The position numbers and the translations under genes are program-made. The notes under the pieces were generated by a model. That model ran no database searches. It saw only the letters and a list, made by a program, of their open reading frames with translations, and was not told the DNA's origin. From NCBI RefSeq assembly GCF_011386835.1, contig NC_088792.1, forward strand, positions 43,638,882-43,702,881: 64,000 nucleotides of DNA, in the 5' to 3' direction. The DNA is from Chrysemys picta bellii (taxonomy: Eukaryota > Chordata > Testudines > Emydidae). Positions 11,771-24,300 of the stretch are shown here, piece after piece (positions within the stretch are counted from its first letter, which is position 1; every line of letters starts with the position of its first letter).

Positions 11771-12260
11771 AGCCGACTGGGGCTGTGACACGTTCCCGCC
11801 GGCTAGCGGAGGGCGGCTTTGGGGAGCGGCGGCGTTTCAGGGAAGCGTGTCTCCAGTCCCTGCACAGGGCGCGGCACACGGCCTCCCGCCGCCCCGCCTA
11901 CTCTGAAGCAAGGCGAGGCCTCGGCGGCGCTTGCTGCTACTGTGCTCCACGTCACTGTGCGGCTGCGGGGCGGCCGGAGCTGGCGGCGGCGGGCGCGCAG
12001 GGGCGAGGTGAGCTCGGCTGTGGGCCCGCTCGGGGGGGGATAGTCCCCTTGCCCGGGGCCTGCAGCGCGAACCGGGCAGCGCCCGAGCCCCGTTCGCTGT
12101 TCCCGCCGGCAGGGCTGCCCCGAGCTGGCGGCTGTTGCGGGGGGCGAGGCCAGACCCCCTCGGGCACGGCTGCCCCGGCAGCGCGGGATGGGCTCCGGGG
12201 AGGGAGCCTGGGTGCCCGAAAGGCCAGGGCCGGGGCGTAGCGAGCTGCCTGCACGTACTC
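11771..12260. promoter_or_regulatory. CpG island, probable promoter/first exon of an unseen gene
   Basis: This is the densest run of CG dinucleotides outside mobile elements, with ccgccgccccgcc and ggcggcggcgggcgcgcag motifs, a CRE/E-box-like cacgtcac at about 11949 and a donor-like gcgag|gtgagc at about 12008 on the + strand. No coding exon could be joined to it. In vertebrate synteny the gene next to ACBD7 is RPP38, transcribed away from it, so a minus-strand RPP38 5' exon is a reasonable guess. Its coding exon was not found in the window. Confidence 0.55.
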
Positions 12261-12575
12261 ACCCGTCAGCGCCGTGTGCCTCGGCCGGGGGACCGGGCCC
12301 CAAACAACCCCTGGGGCAGAGCTCTTAGAAACCCCAGCACCTGGCCCACAGCTGCCCCCGCTAAACTACCCCAGGGCCGCTCGTCTGGCCACAGGCCCAG
12401 GAACAAACTGAGTAAGGCTAATGTCCCCTCCCCGCTGCCAGTCTGCATACCCCTGTCCTGTGCCCAGGCTAGGCTGAGGCCCCGTTGAGTATGTTCTTTA
12501 TTTGTTCCGTGCTTAGGGGTGCCTGGCGTCTACAGACTAATGCAAGGGGCAGGCCACAGCCCCATGCGTTTCACA
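12261..12575. other. Flank of the CpG island, nothing recognised
   Basis: GC content decreases over this stretch. A fragment around 12490-12575 resembles common interspersed sequence (gcaaggggcaggccacagcc), but no family was assigned. Confidence 0.3.
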
Positions 12576-13008
12576 GTCTAAGGTCTTGTCTGCAGTTAAA
12601 AGGCTGCAGCTGCGTGGCTGTAATACTTCAGTGAAGTATCCGGGTAGCCTGATGAGAATTCCTGCATTTGTAGTTTTCACTCCATGCATCTGAAGAAGTG
12701 GTTTTTTTACCCACAAAAGCTTATGCCCAAATAAATCCGTTAGTCTTTAAGGTGCCACCGGACTTCTCGTTGTTTTCACTTTAGTGAAGACACTACTTAT
12801 GCCCATGGGAGGGCGTCTCCCATCCACATAGGTAATCCACCCCCACCTTCCCAGAGTGGGTAGCTATGTCCATGGGTGAAGCCCTCCTGTTGGCATAGTG
12901 CTCTCTGCACCTAGAGTTAGGTTGTTATAACTGCATCACGCAGGTGTGGAAAATCCTAAGCGATGTAGCTATATCAACATAATTTGATAGTGTTGACCCA
13001 GCCTAAGT
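12576..13008. mobile_element. MITE split by a SINE-like repeat
   Basis: The outer parts begin ctaaggtcttgtctgcagtt and end gtgttgacccagcctaag, the kind of inverted 'taggc..tgtctac' ends seen in several other MITEs here. At about 12660-12775 an unrelated common repeat interrupts it; it contains catctgaagaagtgg and caaaagcttatgcccaaata, and the same family is present at 27598-27760. Confidence 0.6.
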
Positions 13009-13306
13009 GTGACGTAACACTATAATAAAGGAATTACAGTAGTACAAAGATTATAGAAAAGCAGTATTTGTTATGTTCACATTTAAAAACAATATCTTGG
13101 TTTTAAAAAATCAAATTTAAAATGTTATGGATGGTGTTTAGACTGTAAAACTGCAAAAACCAGTAATGAACAATTAATATCTGACTATAAACAGACTAAT
13201 ATGAATTATGAACACAAAGGGTAAGTGCTAGATGCTTTCCATGTTTCCCAAAATATATTTCTAGCTCTAAAATTTTACTGTTTACATATTTAATTACTGG
13301 AGCACC
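13009..13306. other. AT-rich unassigned sequence
   Basis: No genes or repeats were recognised between the MITE and the hAT target site. Confidence 0.3.
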
Positions 13307-13314
13307 CACTGGAC

Positions 13315-13732
13315 CGGGGTGGCCAACATGTGGCTCCGGAGCCGCATGCGGCTCTCGTAGGTTAATATGCGGCTTTTTGCATAGGTACTGACTCCGGGGC
13401 TGGAGCTATAGATGCTAACTTTCCAATGTGCCGGGGAGTGTTCAGTGCTCAACCCCCTGCTCTGTCCCAGGCCCTGCCCTCACTCCACCCCTTCCCCATA
13501 GCCTGCCATGCCCTTACTCTTCCCCCCGCCCCTGCAGAGCCTCCTGTGCACCGCGTAACAGCTGATCGCAGCAGGCGGGAGGCACTGATTGGTGGGGCTG
13601 CCGGTGGGCAAGGGTTGCTGCAGGTTGGAGTCGGGGGAGCGGATGGGGAGCTGCTGACATATTACTGTGGCTCTTTGGCAATGTACATTGGTAAATTCTG
13701 GCTCCTTCTCAGGCTCAGGTTGGCCGCCCCTG
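13315..13732. mobile_element. Short nonautonomous hAT element
   Basis: Ends cggggtggccaac and gttggccgcccctg form an imperfect inverted repeat. An exact 8-bp target duplication, cactggac, flanks it at 13307-13314 and 13733-13740. The element is 418 bp and noncoding. Confidence 0.9.
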
Positions 13733-13749
13733 CACTGGACAATTCAGTA

Positions 13750-15095
13750 CCCCTGAGATGTTATCAGAGGAACTGTAAACAGCCTCTAAGTAATAGATTC
13801 CCCATTTTGTTTTGCGCATTCTGCGCACTCCCCCATTCTGAGTGTTGTGCCACCAAGAGACTTTTCTGGCCCTGTTACCATTGTGTTGTGCCCCAGCTCT
13901 GAGCCCCCTCCCACACCTAAAGTCCCTTCTGGAGCCTGCGCCCCAACCCACTGCCCCAGCTCAAAGCTCCCTCCCACATTCCAACCCCCCCAGCCTGGAG
14001 CCCCCTCCTGCACCCCAAACCCCTCAACCCCACCCCACCCCGTACCACCAGCCATACCCTCATATCCCCTCCGCATCCTAACTCCCTGCCCCAGCCTGGA
14101 TCCTCCTCCTGCTCAGTGAACTCCTCATTTCTGGCCCCAGCCCAGAGCCCGTACCCCCTCTCACACCTCAACCTCCTGCCTCAGCTCAGAGCCCCGTCCC
14201 ACACTCCGAATCCTTCGGCCCCACTCCCCAGCCGAGAGTCCCCTCCTGCACCCCAAACCCCTCATCTCTGGCCCCACCCCAGAGCCCACACCCCCAGCCA
14301 ATGCCCTCACCATTTCTCGCACCCCAACCCCTGCCGCAGCCTGGTGAAAATGAGCGAGTGAATGAGGGTGGGGGAGAGCGAGTGAATGAGGGTGGGGGAG
14401 AGCGAGCGACAGAGGGAGGGGGGCTGGAGTGAGCAGAGCTGGAGCCCCTGCCCTGCCTCTTCCCCCTTAGGCCTCACCCATCATTTGCTCTTCTTCCCTC
14501 CTCCCCTGGTCTCTCGCTGCTTTTCTCCTCTCCTCTCCTCTCCTCTCCTCTCCTCTCCTCTCCTCCCCTCCCCTCCCAACCCAGAGCCGGGGCTGGGAGC
14601 TGCAGCTGCTCCATGTAGGTAGGAGGTGGCTCCGGCTGCATAGGGATGGCACAGGTGATGACCTGGCGCCTCCCTGCCTCACCTGCCCGCAGTAACTGGA
14701 TTTTGGGTGTTCGGTCAGTAGATCTGACCAAACACTGTCAAGTCCCCTTTTCAACCAGACTTAGGCTTGGTCTACACTTGAGGGGGGGGATCGATCTAAG
14801 ATACGCAACTTCAGCTACGAGAATAACGTAATTGAAGTCAACGTATCTTAGATTGAATTACCTTGGGTCCTCACGGTGCAGGATTGACGGCCGCGGCTCA
14901 CCCGTCGACTCCGCTTCTGCCTCTCGCTCTGGTGGAGTTCCAGAGTTGACGGGGAGCGCGTTCGGGGATCGATTTATTGCGTCTAGACGAGACATGATAA
15001 ATTGATCCCCGATAGATCGATTGCTACCCGCCGGATCGGGTAGTGAAGACGTACCCTTTTTGGTCGAAAACCGGACACCTGGAAACCCAATACTT
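13750..15095. mobile_element. Composite GC-rich hAT block with nested MITE
   Basis: Positions 13880-14340 are a minisatellite of a ~50-70-bp unit with cccaacccc and gagccccctcctgcacccca, the inverted form of the array inside the hAT at 52376. Positions 14640-14760 and 15053-15090 form that family's right end (cggacacctgg near 15074). A 290-bp MITE at 14762-15052 (ggcttggtctacactt ... aagacgtaccc) is nested within. A cctct pentanucleotide array lies at 14524-14565. Long frames on both strands come from the repeats. Confidence 0.7.
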
Positions 15096-16060
15096 CACAC
15101 AGATGTAAGGTCTGAGGCCTTTTTCTTCTGCACATTAGGACAGCAGCAGCTATGAGCCAAGAAGCAGAAAGTCACATCTTCACATTCCCTCTAAATTATG
15201 TCAAAACAATGTAATATCAGGCTGTTGAGAAGGCGATCCTTCTTACCAATACCCACCATCACCAGATAAAGAAACAGATCTTAAGATGTTTAAAGAAAAC
15301 TTTGTTTGATTGCATTCTGTCTGGCAAGAAATCAGTTATCAGCAGTTGTGAAATCTATACTTTATTGTTTTACCTGTAGGGTCCCTACTTCTCTATTGTT
15401 TATCTGTATTGTTTCTGTCTGATTGTTTAATTGTTTCTGTCTGTTGCATAACTAATTTGGCAAGATTTAAATCAACTAAAGAATTGTTTCAATTGATAAA
15501 AGAATTATTTTGTAATACTCTAGTCAAATGATTGGTTAAAGTACAGCTAAGTGCAGGATTCAAGTTTCACTATATAAACTGGGCTCCAAAAGGAAGTTCT
15601 TTGGAACCAGCGCCAGGACACAGACCAGGATCAGAGCTGCCAGACCTCAACACCTTGCCAGCTATATTGTGCAGCAGCTGGAGTCCCCAGACAACCTGAT
15701 CCCAACTGGCCACCAGGAAAAGTTCGTCTGCCTCATTGGGAGTGGTGAGCAGTGTATGCTTAGTGTGTGCATTCTGTCTTGGTAACTGTTAATAAATAGA
15801 GGTTAAGGATATTACTGCGTAAGGCTCTTTCACTGGTAAAAGGCCGTGCAAATCCATGGAGGATTATGCCCTAAGCCCTTGGAACAGGGTAAAGGTGGGT
15901 ACTTAAATTAACCTGTTTACACCCTGAACCCTAGGAATCGGGTATGGGTAGGTGCCTTTCACCCGGAGCCCTAGGATCTGGGAAAGCGTGCGGGTGCCTA
16001 AATTAATTGGGTTATGCTTTGAGTCCACGAAAGGGTAAAGGTAGAGTGCTCTAGAGTGTG
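15096..16060 (+). mobile_element. Putative LTR with degenerate ~65-bp tandem repeat
   Basis: A TATA-like ctatataaactgg at about 15571 and a downstream ggtaactgttaataaataga (polyadenylation-type signal at about 15790) have LTR-like spacing. From about 15860 to 16050 a ~65-bp unit containing gaaccctagga and ggtgcctaaattaa repeats about three times. TG...CA ends were not delimited, so this assignment is tentative. Confidence 0.4.
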
Positions 16061-16719
16061 CGGGAAACACTGTGTAGATACATTCATTAACATTTTAAGT
16101 ACACAGACAGTATAGTGATGAGCTCCAAAAAACAAGCCCATGACAAAATTAATAACTTTGTATTCAGTGCAGGATTTGGATGGTGTGCAGTATATAAGGC
16201 TGGGGTTACACACTGAAAGATACGGACAAAAAAAAATACCCGTTTAGAGAGCACTGTTCATCCGGTGTAGTGACTAAGGCAGTGATCCTGAGGAAAAAAT
16301 AGTATGTAATCAGTAAAATCTAGGTAAAAATGGCCTTTAAAATACAGGCCCAACCCTGTGAGCATCCTGACTTCAGCTGGGAGCTGAAGGTGCTTAGTAC
16401 TTTTCAGGATATGCTCCACATCTTGCAGGCTCAGACTCTTCAGAGCATCATGGAGAATGACTATCTGGAAGTGTTGTAGTTAGCAAAACAGTGAAAATGA
16501 TCCCTGGCTCTCTCAGTATATTGATTGTTGTATAACTTTTGTAGTTATGATTTGTCTATGGTAGCACCCACAATGCCCTAGGTGCTTTCCAGACACTAAA
16601 GATGGGATCGTTGTGGCCCTGAGAATCTCACAGTCTGAGGACAGGTGGACAGAGGTTAGGGGAAGGATGATGCTTCCCAGGGGTATTCAGGTTGTGAGAC
16701 ACCTCGCCACCACCTGCCC
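16061..16719. other. Unassigned sequence with an old SINE/LINE scrap
   Basis: Positions about 16560-16640 (tagcacccacaatgccctag ... ctcacagtctgagga) resemble an old amniote interspersed repeat tail. No coding evidence was found elsewhere in this interval. Confidence 0.35.
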
Positions 16720-17760
16720 TTAGCATGAGGAAGTCCTGTCTGTGCCAGCTGTCAAATCAGCTCCCTGAAACCACCAGCCCCTGGCAGCACAAGTACTACT
16801 TTCCAGGCCTCTGCAGGCCTGGCTCTGTATAAACGATAGGCACACTCCAACCTCCCCATCCTCCCTGAGTCCTCTGAGTGTCTCTCTGGAGTGCTCAGCC
16901 CCTGTTCCTCTGAACACTCACTGAACACTCAGATTTGCTACTCCCAAAGGAACAGTACATGCCAGGATGCAAGAATCAACTCAGGCTCCCCACTGTGCTT
17001 AACACTCAGCATTTATATATATAAGTGAAAAGAAAAATATTTTTTTTTATCAAAGAACAGAGATTCAAGTAATAGTGAGAATATTGGAAACAAATGGTTA
17101 AATATAAAACAAAACACAACACTCTTTCTTGAGCCTAAACTTAACTAACAAGGAATTCCCTATCTCCTACAAGATAGCTTCCCCCTTTCCCAGCATTTTG
17201 AATCCGGTTGGTTGAGATCCCTTCGGCTGTCAGCTTGTTCTCACAGAGTGAAGAACTAACTGCGGGTTCATCTGCATCCCAGATGTAGTTTCAAAAGTTC
17301 GTTGTCTTACTTCTAAACCGAATAACCCTGTCTGTTTTTTTTCCTGCAACCTCTGCAATCTATTGATTAGCATTTTGCTCAGACTGTAACTGGAGGTGGA
17401 GGGCTTTGTGAATCATATAGTACATAATTTGCATATGACCAGCCAGAGTGAGATAATCATCTCTTTCCCACTGCTTACCAGGACTTCGTGGATCACCTTT
17501 TGGTGACTTGTCTTAACTCACAGACCTAAGGAGCATAATTTTTAGTATATATGCATAACACTTCACATATTTTCCGTACATACATTTCACAATGCTTATG
17601 ATGACCAGTGTGACATTTGAGACCTTACATGACATTCTTTGGCAGACTAGTATGCAGATATCAGACCCAGGGGATCGCTGTAACCCTCACGTACCCTTGT
17701 TCTCTTTGCCAGTTGGCAACAAGAGGTCTTTGGGCCACACGAAGTGTAACAGCAAACATG
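16720..17760 (-). mobile_element. Possible ERV/LTR-derived segment
   Basis: The stretch has the look of a retroviral LTR read backwards: an atatatata box at about 17016, pyrimidine-rich segments and a run ending ttgggccacacgaagtgtaac. It has no open frame of note. The resemblance to turtle ERV LTRs is from general pattern only. Confidence 0.3.
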
Positions 17761-18163
17761 GAGGTTTTAATACAAATCAGATTCACAGCAGGCAGCAAGG
17801 CAGAAGTGTTGGTTTCACAAAATAACTTGTTAAATGCTGCAGTGTCCTTTTTCCTGTTGCCAGTAGCCCATCACGCAGGAGTATAAAAAATGAGCCAGTG
17901 TGTATTTGTAGTTATCGTTCTGATGAGGAATTTCAGAAAGGATACAGATTTGGGCTTTGTTGCCAAGGGCGTCCTTGTTCCAGTGCATCCTTTGAGAGGG
18001 ACACAAAGGAGAAACGAGTAGTTAACAGCTGTTCTCTGCATCCAGCTCCTTCTGTAAGCAAGGTGCTTTAGCTTTGCTGTTCTGACAGTCTCAGCTCATA
18101 CACAGAACCCAGGCACCTGCTGAGGGGAGAAGTCCTTAGAGCTGATGTCATTTCAGTCCTGGT

Positions 18164-18254
18164 CCAATGAGGAAAGCGAAGTACAGCCTCTTTTGTGTGG
18201 CCTGGGGCTATAACTGGAGCTGCAGAGCAGGACTGGAGGGGCTGAGCATATAAA
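18164..18254 (+). promoter_or_regulatory. ACBD7: ACBD7 core promoter elements (CCAAT and TATA)
   Basis: A CCAAT box at 18164-18168 and a TATAAA at 18249-18254 lie 156 and 71 bases upstream of the ACBD7 start codon at 18320. If the TATA box works at its usual distance, transcription would begin near 18280 with a ~40-nt 5' leader. The local region is not a strong CpG island, which suggests a regulated TATA promoter. These sites are inferred from position and motif only. Confidence 0.5.
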
Positions 18255-18319
18255 CACTGCATCTCTGCCCTGGGAGAAGTTAATTCATTGCTGCGTCTGC
18301 TGCCACTGTTATCATCATC

Positions 18320-21300
18320 ATGACTCTCCAGGTAAGAGGGGGGTCTGCTGCGAGGTAAGGCAAAAAGAAGCTCAGTGCAGGAGAGCAAGGGATAAGGATA
18401 GGGATGTATTGTAACATCACTGGACAATGCCCACCCCTGGCAACACATGACAGAGCGAGGATTATCATTGCATAGTCTGGGTTGTCTTGCAGCACAGCAA
18501 ATAATTTAATTTATTTATTTTAGTGTAGGATGCTTAATTGGTGCATGAATTTTTGCAGGGAGCAAAGGGTTGCCTCTTTGGAGTCTGTTATTTGGTTCAT
18601 AAAATTTTCAGGGGATGGGTGGACACCTGCTTTGAAGGCTGCATGCATTTTGATTGGGTCTATGCATTATTTTTCTTAGTGTGTGTGGTTGTAGCGGCAC
18701 TATTATTGGGTACCTGCCTTTGGGAGGATGCATTCATTATTGTATGAGGGTGGGGTTAATTCATGAATTAATTTAGATTGATACAGAAATAAAAAGGGGC
18801 ACTTTTCTCAGGATCTAGATTATTGGTACATACATTTTTGGGGCCATGAGGGGCCAGTTAATTGTAGATGCTCTTTTGAGGGTGCATGCATTATTTTCTA
18901 GGGGGGGGTTGTGTTGAAGGCGCATGCATTTTGCTGGCAAAGTTCAACTGCATATGGACTGCTAGAGAAACTAGTTGCCTCCTCTCTGAGTTGGATTTGA
19001 AGCGTTGCCCCTGTTGCTGGTTTTGAGCCCTCAATCCTTGCAGCAAGGTGGAAGCAGCACTTTCCTTTTTTTTTTTTTATCTATATCGTGAGCAACTTAG
19101 CCAGTTTTCTCCACAGCAGTCACATTAAAATGATCTCTCCCGTTTTAAGATTTGCCAGCCCATTCCCAGGCTGTTCCATTGCCCTGTTCTCTGAGGGGTT
19201 GATGTCTATTTTGCGCAGGGAGGAGCAGTGTGGCGGTGTGAGTGATGCTTCCAGGAGGAGGTGATAGCAGCTGTCTCCTAATTCCTGCGTGACTCAGATG
19301 TTGGGAGTATATTGCCAGTAACTGCAGCGTCACTCCAGAGAGAGGGTTAATCTCCTCTGAGGTAGCTTAATCTCCAAAGGGGCATGAGCTGCTGTGCGAC
19401 TATAGTTTAACAGCACAGAGATTTTTGTGTGTCACTTCACAAACAAAACTCAGACCCTTCTCAAAGGGGTTGGAAACTGAACAGCCAAATCCCACCTCTC
19501 GCTCCTATTTTAGTTCAAACCAGGTTTTGTTAAATGTCCAGTAGGATCTTAAATTTGTTTCTCTACTTTTTAATTCACCCTTGAATGTGCAAAGTTGGAG
19601 TATCTTTTGTTGTAGACTTTTGTCAGCATTGAGATTTTAAAAACAAACACCAAACCTGAGTGAGATTAGCTGGGGTAAAACACTGCACGTTTATTACATG
19701 ATAAACCACCTCCACAAAAAAAAATGCCCCTCATTCTATACAATGATCAAATACTCTGGCCGGGAACCATTTCAGTTCAGCATTTAAACAGCAATAATAC
19801 AATGTGGGAAAAACTTAATCATGTCCATAAAGAGTCTCAGAATCAAGTTGGAGAGGAGTGGCAAGAGATTGAGGGAGCAACGTAGTAGCCAAGAATTCAG
19901 TTTTGCAAACCGCGGAAACACGGCATAAATGGAGGAGAGAAACTAAATCCTTTCAGACATTTTGCTTTACACCGAAGAAGCCATTTAAGCTTAGGTTTCT
20001 CTCCCATTTAACTGACATGGTAATGATGCAATAGTAATTTGTGCATTCAAGTATAGTGAACGGGTTTGTGTATGTGTGGTTTTAAATGTGTATAAAGTTT
20101 ACTTATGGTAGAAAATTCTACTGCTTCTAATTTGAGGAGTCAGAAGGAATTTCAGTCAATACATGATTAAAATAAGCTATATTTTTAAGGGACACTTAAA
20201 ATTTTTAGATTCAAAGTTTACCTATTTTACAAGAAACTAGCTCCTATGCAACATTCCATGAACAGTGACTTATGTAGGGGGTGCTGAAGAGCTGAACAAT
20301 GTGTGTTTATATTAAACTTAACTGTCTTATGCAGGTTAAGTCTTCCCTGGTATTCAGTTCTTATTGCAGATGGGAATGCATTTTGCATATATCATGATAT
20401 GCTATTCCCGTAATGTCTATTTTTACACTTGCATATGCAGCCCAGTAAACTAAGATTATATGCAGTATAAGATCGTTTAGAGACATATTAACTTAATTTC
20501 ACAAATTAATTTTGATGTTCCCTCTCCTCTGACAAGTCTGATACCAAGCACAATCTCACTGCACTGTGAGGCCTAATCCAAAGCCCATTCAAGTTGGTGT
20601 GTATCTTTGTCTGATTTGTAATAGTTAGGTAAATGCGATTTTTATTTTAAGTGCTTGGATGGTGCTCAGAGATGTCTGTGATGGGGGACATATAAGTACA
20701 GTCTGAGAGTTTTGTCGGTGCTTGGAATCCCATACATATTTGTGTCTGTGGGGTCTTTTTTTTTATTTTTGGCGCATGGTTTTTTAAAACAGATTTTTAT
20801 CCTTAGAAGGAATATGCTTGATGTTTAGGCCCTCAGATTTACTTCCTTAAAGACAGGTAAATTCCCTTGTGAATGTCTTTTATATATTTAGGCCAAAATT
20901 TTCAAACTTAGCTGCTTACAAGTAGGGTCCATGATTTTTCAGAGATGCTGAGCATGAATAGTTCCTATTTATTTCTGGCCTTATTTTAGATCCAGTTATT
21001 GGTGCAATTTTTTTACACTGGTCACGTAATATATAAATGTTAATATTTTAAAATATATTTAGTATTGGTGTCTATGCTTTGTAGGAATGATGTTGAGTTA
21101 CATGTGTGCAAAACTCTTTTTATGATTCCTGAAAAACTTTCCATTACATCGGTCTGATGCTGCACTGTGCAGCGAACCACCTGAGCATGTCCCACATACT
21201 CTCAAACAGTAAGTGTTTAGCAGTGTGGCCTAACTGATAGCACAATGGATTGGGACTCCAGCAATGTAGGTTCTGTTCTCAGCTCTGCTGCTGACTGTCT

Positions 21301-24300
21301 AGGTGAGCTTGGGCATGTCAATTCACTCCTCTGTGCCTGCTTTCCCCATCTGTGGAATGGGGGTAATTATATTTACCTCCTTTGTAAAACGCTTTGAGAA
21401 GTGGAGATGCAGAGAACTAGATATTATCTGATTAGACCTGTAATCTGTACTTGTTTGACCATATAATGTGTGTTCGCATTGCTCTGACAGAAGAATAATG
21501 TTTTTTTTAAAAAAAAGAAAGAAATAAAAGCCCGAAGCCTACCAAGAAAAAGATTAGCTGTCAAATACAGAAGTATTATGAATAACTTTCTCACAAAGGC
21601 AATGAGTCTTTTCAGAACATTTTGCCAGTAAAGAGACTCTGATACAATCTCATCTTGATGCTGATCATCTATGGTGGCCTTTAACCTTCGTTTCATCTCA
21701 AGCTCTTTCCACCTATGGAATGCTCTCTGGTGATTTGCTGCTTTCTCGTGGCATGCCAGATTTCTAGCCAGATTTTTCCAGTCCTTGTTCCTGTAGAACC
21801 CAATGTGGCTAGAACATTAGACTGGAAGAGTTTGCAACAAAAACAGTACGGAGCATTCTGTGTTTTTGAGTACATAAGCCCTGGCCTCTTCACTTTGTCA
21901 CCATTGGGGATTTCACACCAGTAATGTGTTGGATGGAAACTTCTATTTTCATTGTCTTTGGGGAACATGAAGTTTTTCACTTGCTGTGGCCCGTGCAGTA
22001 CAAGGAAGTCCCTCAGGCTACTGCTCAAGTGGGTCCACAGTATCGGGTCATCTAGACTTAAGGAACTAAACTCAGCAGCAGCTATTTCTTGCGCCTCTAC
22101 CACACTCGTCTGTGATTTACACTTTTCTTCAGGAATGTGCATGGTTACATCCATTTGAGATGGAGATATGGATGCTGCAGTAGCTGCCAGGTCACCTGCA
22201 CTCTGACTAACTGGAAGATCAGGCCTCTCCCCACCACTCACCGTGAACATTTGTGTCTATGTATCTCAGGAGAGCTCCTTCCTGCATAGATAGAAAAGCT
22301 TCCTTTGCTTTCTTTCTTTTTCTGAATGCTGCCCCAGAGGGGCGTTTTTTTATTTCACTCATGACTGCTGTTCTGTGCCAGCTATAGTGGCTCTTAACAC
22401 TCAATTGAAGGGGACAAATAAGAAGGCTGGTAGCAGGGCCTGAGTGAGGGAAGATATCAGCGTCTTAAGGGCCTAACTGGCTCCTACTACTTCAGTTGAT
22501 TGCCTGTTCGACCTCAAGTGGGTTCAGGGAAGCAGCAGGAAACGGAGCTCCCTGAAAAGCTGGTGTTAATCAGTCCAGGCTCCTGGGGGTGCTAGAGAGG
22601 TACCTAAGAGGCTCCTCCTCCTCTCTCTCCTTGCAGCTCCTGCTGCTTTCTGTTATTCCCTCACACCTGTTCTACTGCCTGCCTGTTATGTCTCTTGTGC
22701 CCTCCTTCCTCCAGCACAGCACGCCACTGTCTCTGTGCATCTAGAGCAGAGAGAATACTTATGCACCAGCAGCAGACACAATTTTCTACACTCTGGGTCC
22801 TAGTGGCACCCCCCCGCCCCCCCCCCAGTCTGGCACCTGAAGCGGCCGCCTCAGTTCACCTCATGATAAGGCCAGCCCTGCTAATAACTAGTACACTCTT
22901 TTCTACCATAGATTTTCCCATTGCTAACATTTAGGGAAGATGCAGGATGGGACAGGACCATCAGTTCAATCAAAAGGGTTTATATTGTACTTGAGGGTTT
23001 TTTTCTCCACCTTTTTTTTTTTTTTTTTTTTAATGAAGGGAAACTATCAGACATGTCACTTTTGGATAAAGGAAAGACGACTTATTTATCTCATCAGCGT
23101 GCCAAATTTGAAATTACATGTTTGTTTTTATGGAACTAGGAACAAGCATTTGTGGTGTCTGAGGAGCTTGCATATTAACCTAGCAACTGATCCCAAGGAC
23201 GAGTTTGCTCACAATCTGTGCTGCAAGCATTTTGAAGTTCTGCCAGCTAGTCTAAGAAATTGTGCTGCCTAAGCACTTAGAAAGAAAGAACTAGTTCAAT
23301 TGTGTTTTGATGGACCATTTCTTGCCTCTACTTAATCTGCTGATCAGCAGCTTCAGTATTCAAAGAAATACTAAATGACACAAAATCTCTGTCCTTTACC
23401 CACTGTAAATGCTGTGAAGCAGCTGGGCCCTGGTTAAAAAAAATAAATAAGACTATCTTCATCCCTGGCAAAACTTCAATGACTTCACAAAGGATGAATT
23501 TGTTCCATGGTGCCAATTGTTAAAATCTGGTCAGCAAGTATGAGATTTTTAAAGTCAGCACTTGCTGACTAGTATTAGAATCTACAGATTTATTTTGTCC
23601 CTTCTTTGCTTAAATTCAGTATAGATGATTATTACCTGATTAAATCTCACGTCAACAATGGTTACTTGTTTCATTTTAACATGGACAAATAAGACAAATC
23701 TTGGAAAGGATATAGATGAAATAACTTTTGCATTATCTGGTAAATACAAAGGCCATTTGTCCTGCTCTAATACGTTAAACTGCCTTAAAATAAATTTAAG
23801 ACTTGTATCAATGATTAGTACATGTACCACAATGGCATCTTCGGATTAAAGTTGGTACAGTGATTTGAATGAGTAATGTGCTGTATAACGTATTAGCATT
23901 TAGTTTAAATAAGGCAAGGCGTTAAATAACTGGAGGTGCTTCTAGCTGCACTTTGATGCTTGCATTCTAAAGCATTTTATAAAACATGTAAATGCTACTA
24001 CTGTTACTGTTCCCCCCTTCATTTCAGATGACACTACATGAGTTATTGTTGTAGTACTTGACCCGTCCCTGTAAATAACATCACAGGGAAATTCAGTAAA
24101 AATCAGTTTATATACTGGCAGTACTGGATTAAAGAATTTTGGGTCCCTGTGCACTACGGAAACTGGGGGCCTCTTCCCCATCCTCCCTGTCACGACAGAG
24201 GGGCAGGCGGGCCAAACCTGAGCACATTGCAACTCCACACGCCAGGTCGCAACACCAGTCACTCAAATGTGGGCCAGCCACCCCTCCATCATGAAGGAGG

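Noticed and set aside
11066..11879. Long minus frames (up to 241 codons) over the minisatellite
   Set aside because: His/Thr/Pro-rich translation of a GT/GC repeat array; no domain, and frames are open on several phases because of composition.
1..12000. RPP38 as a minus-strand gene left of the CpG island
   Set aside because: Its ~280-codon single coding exon is not present in any frame of the window.
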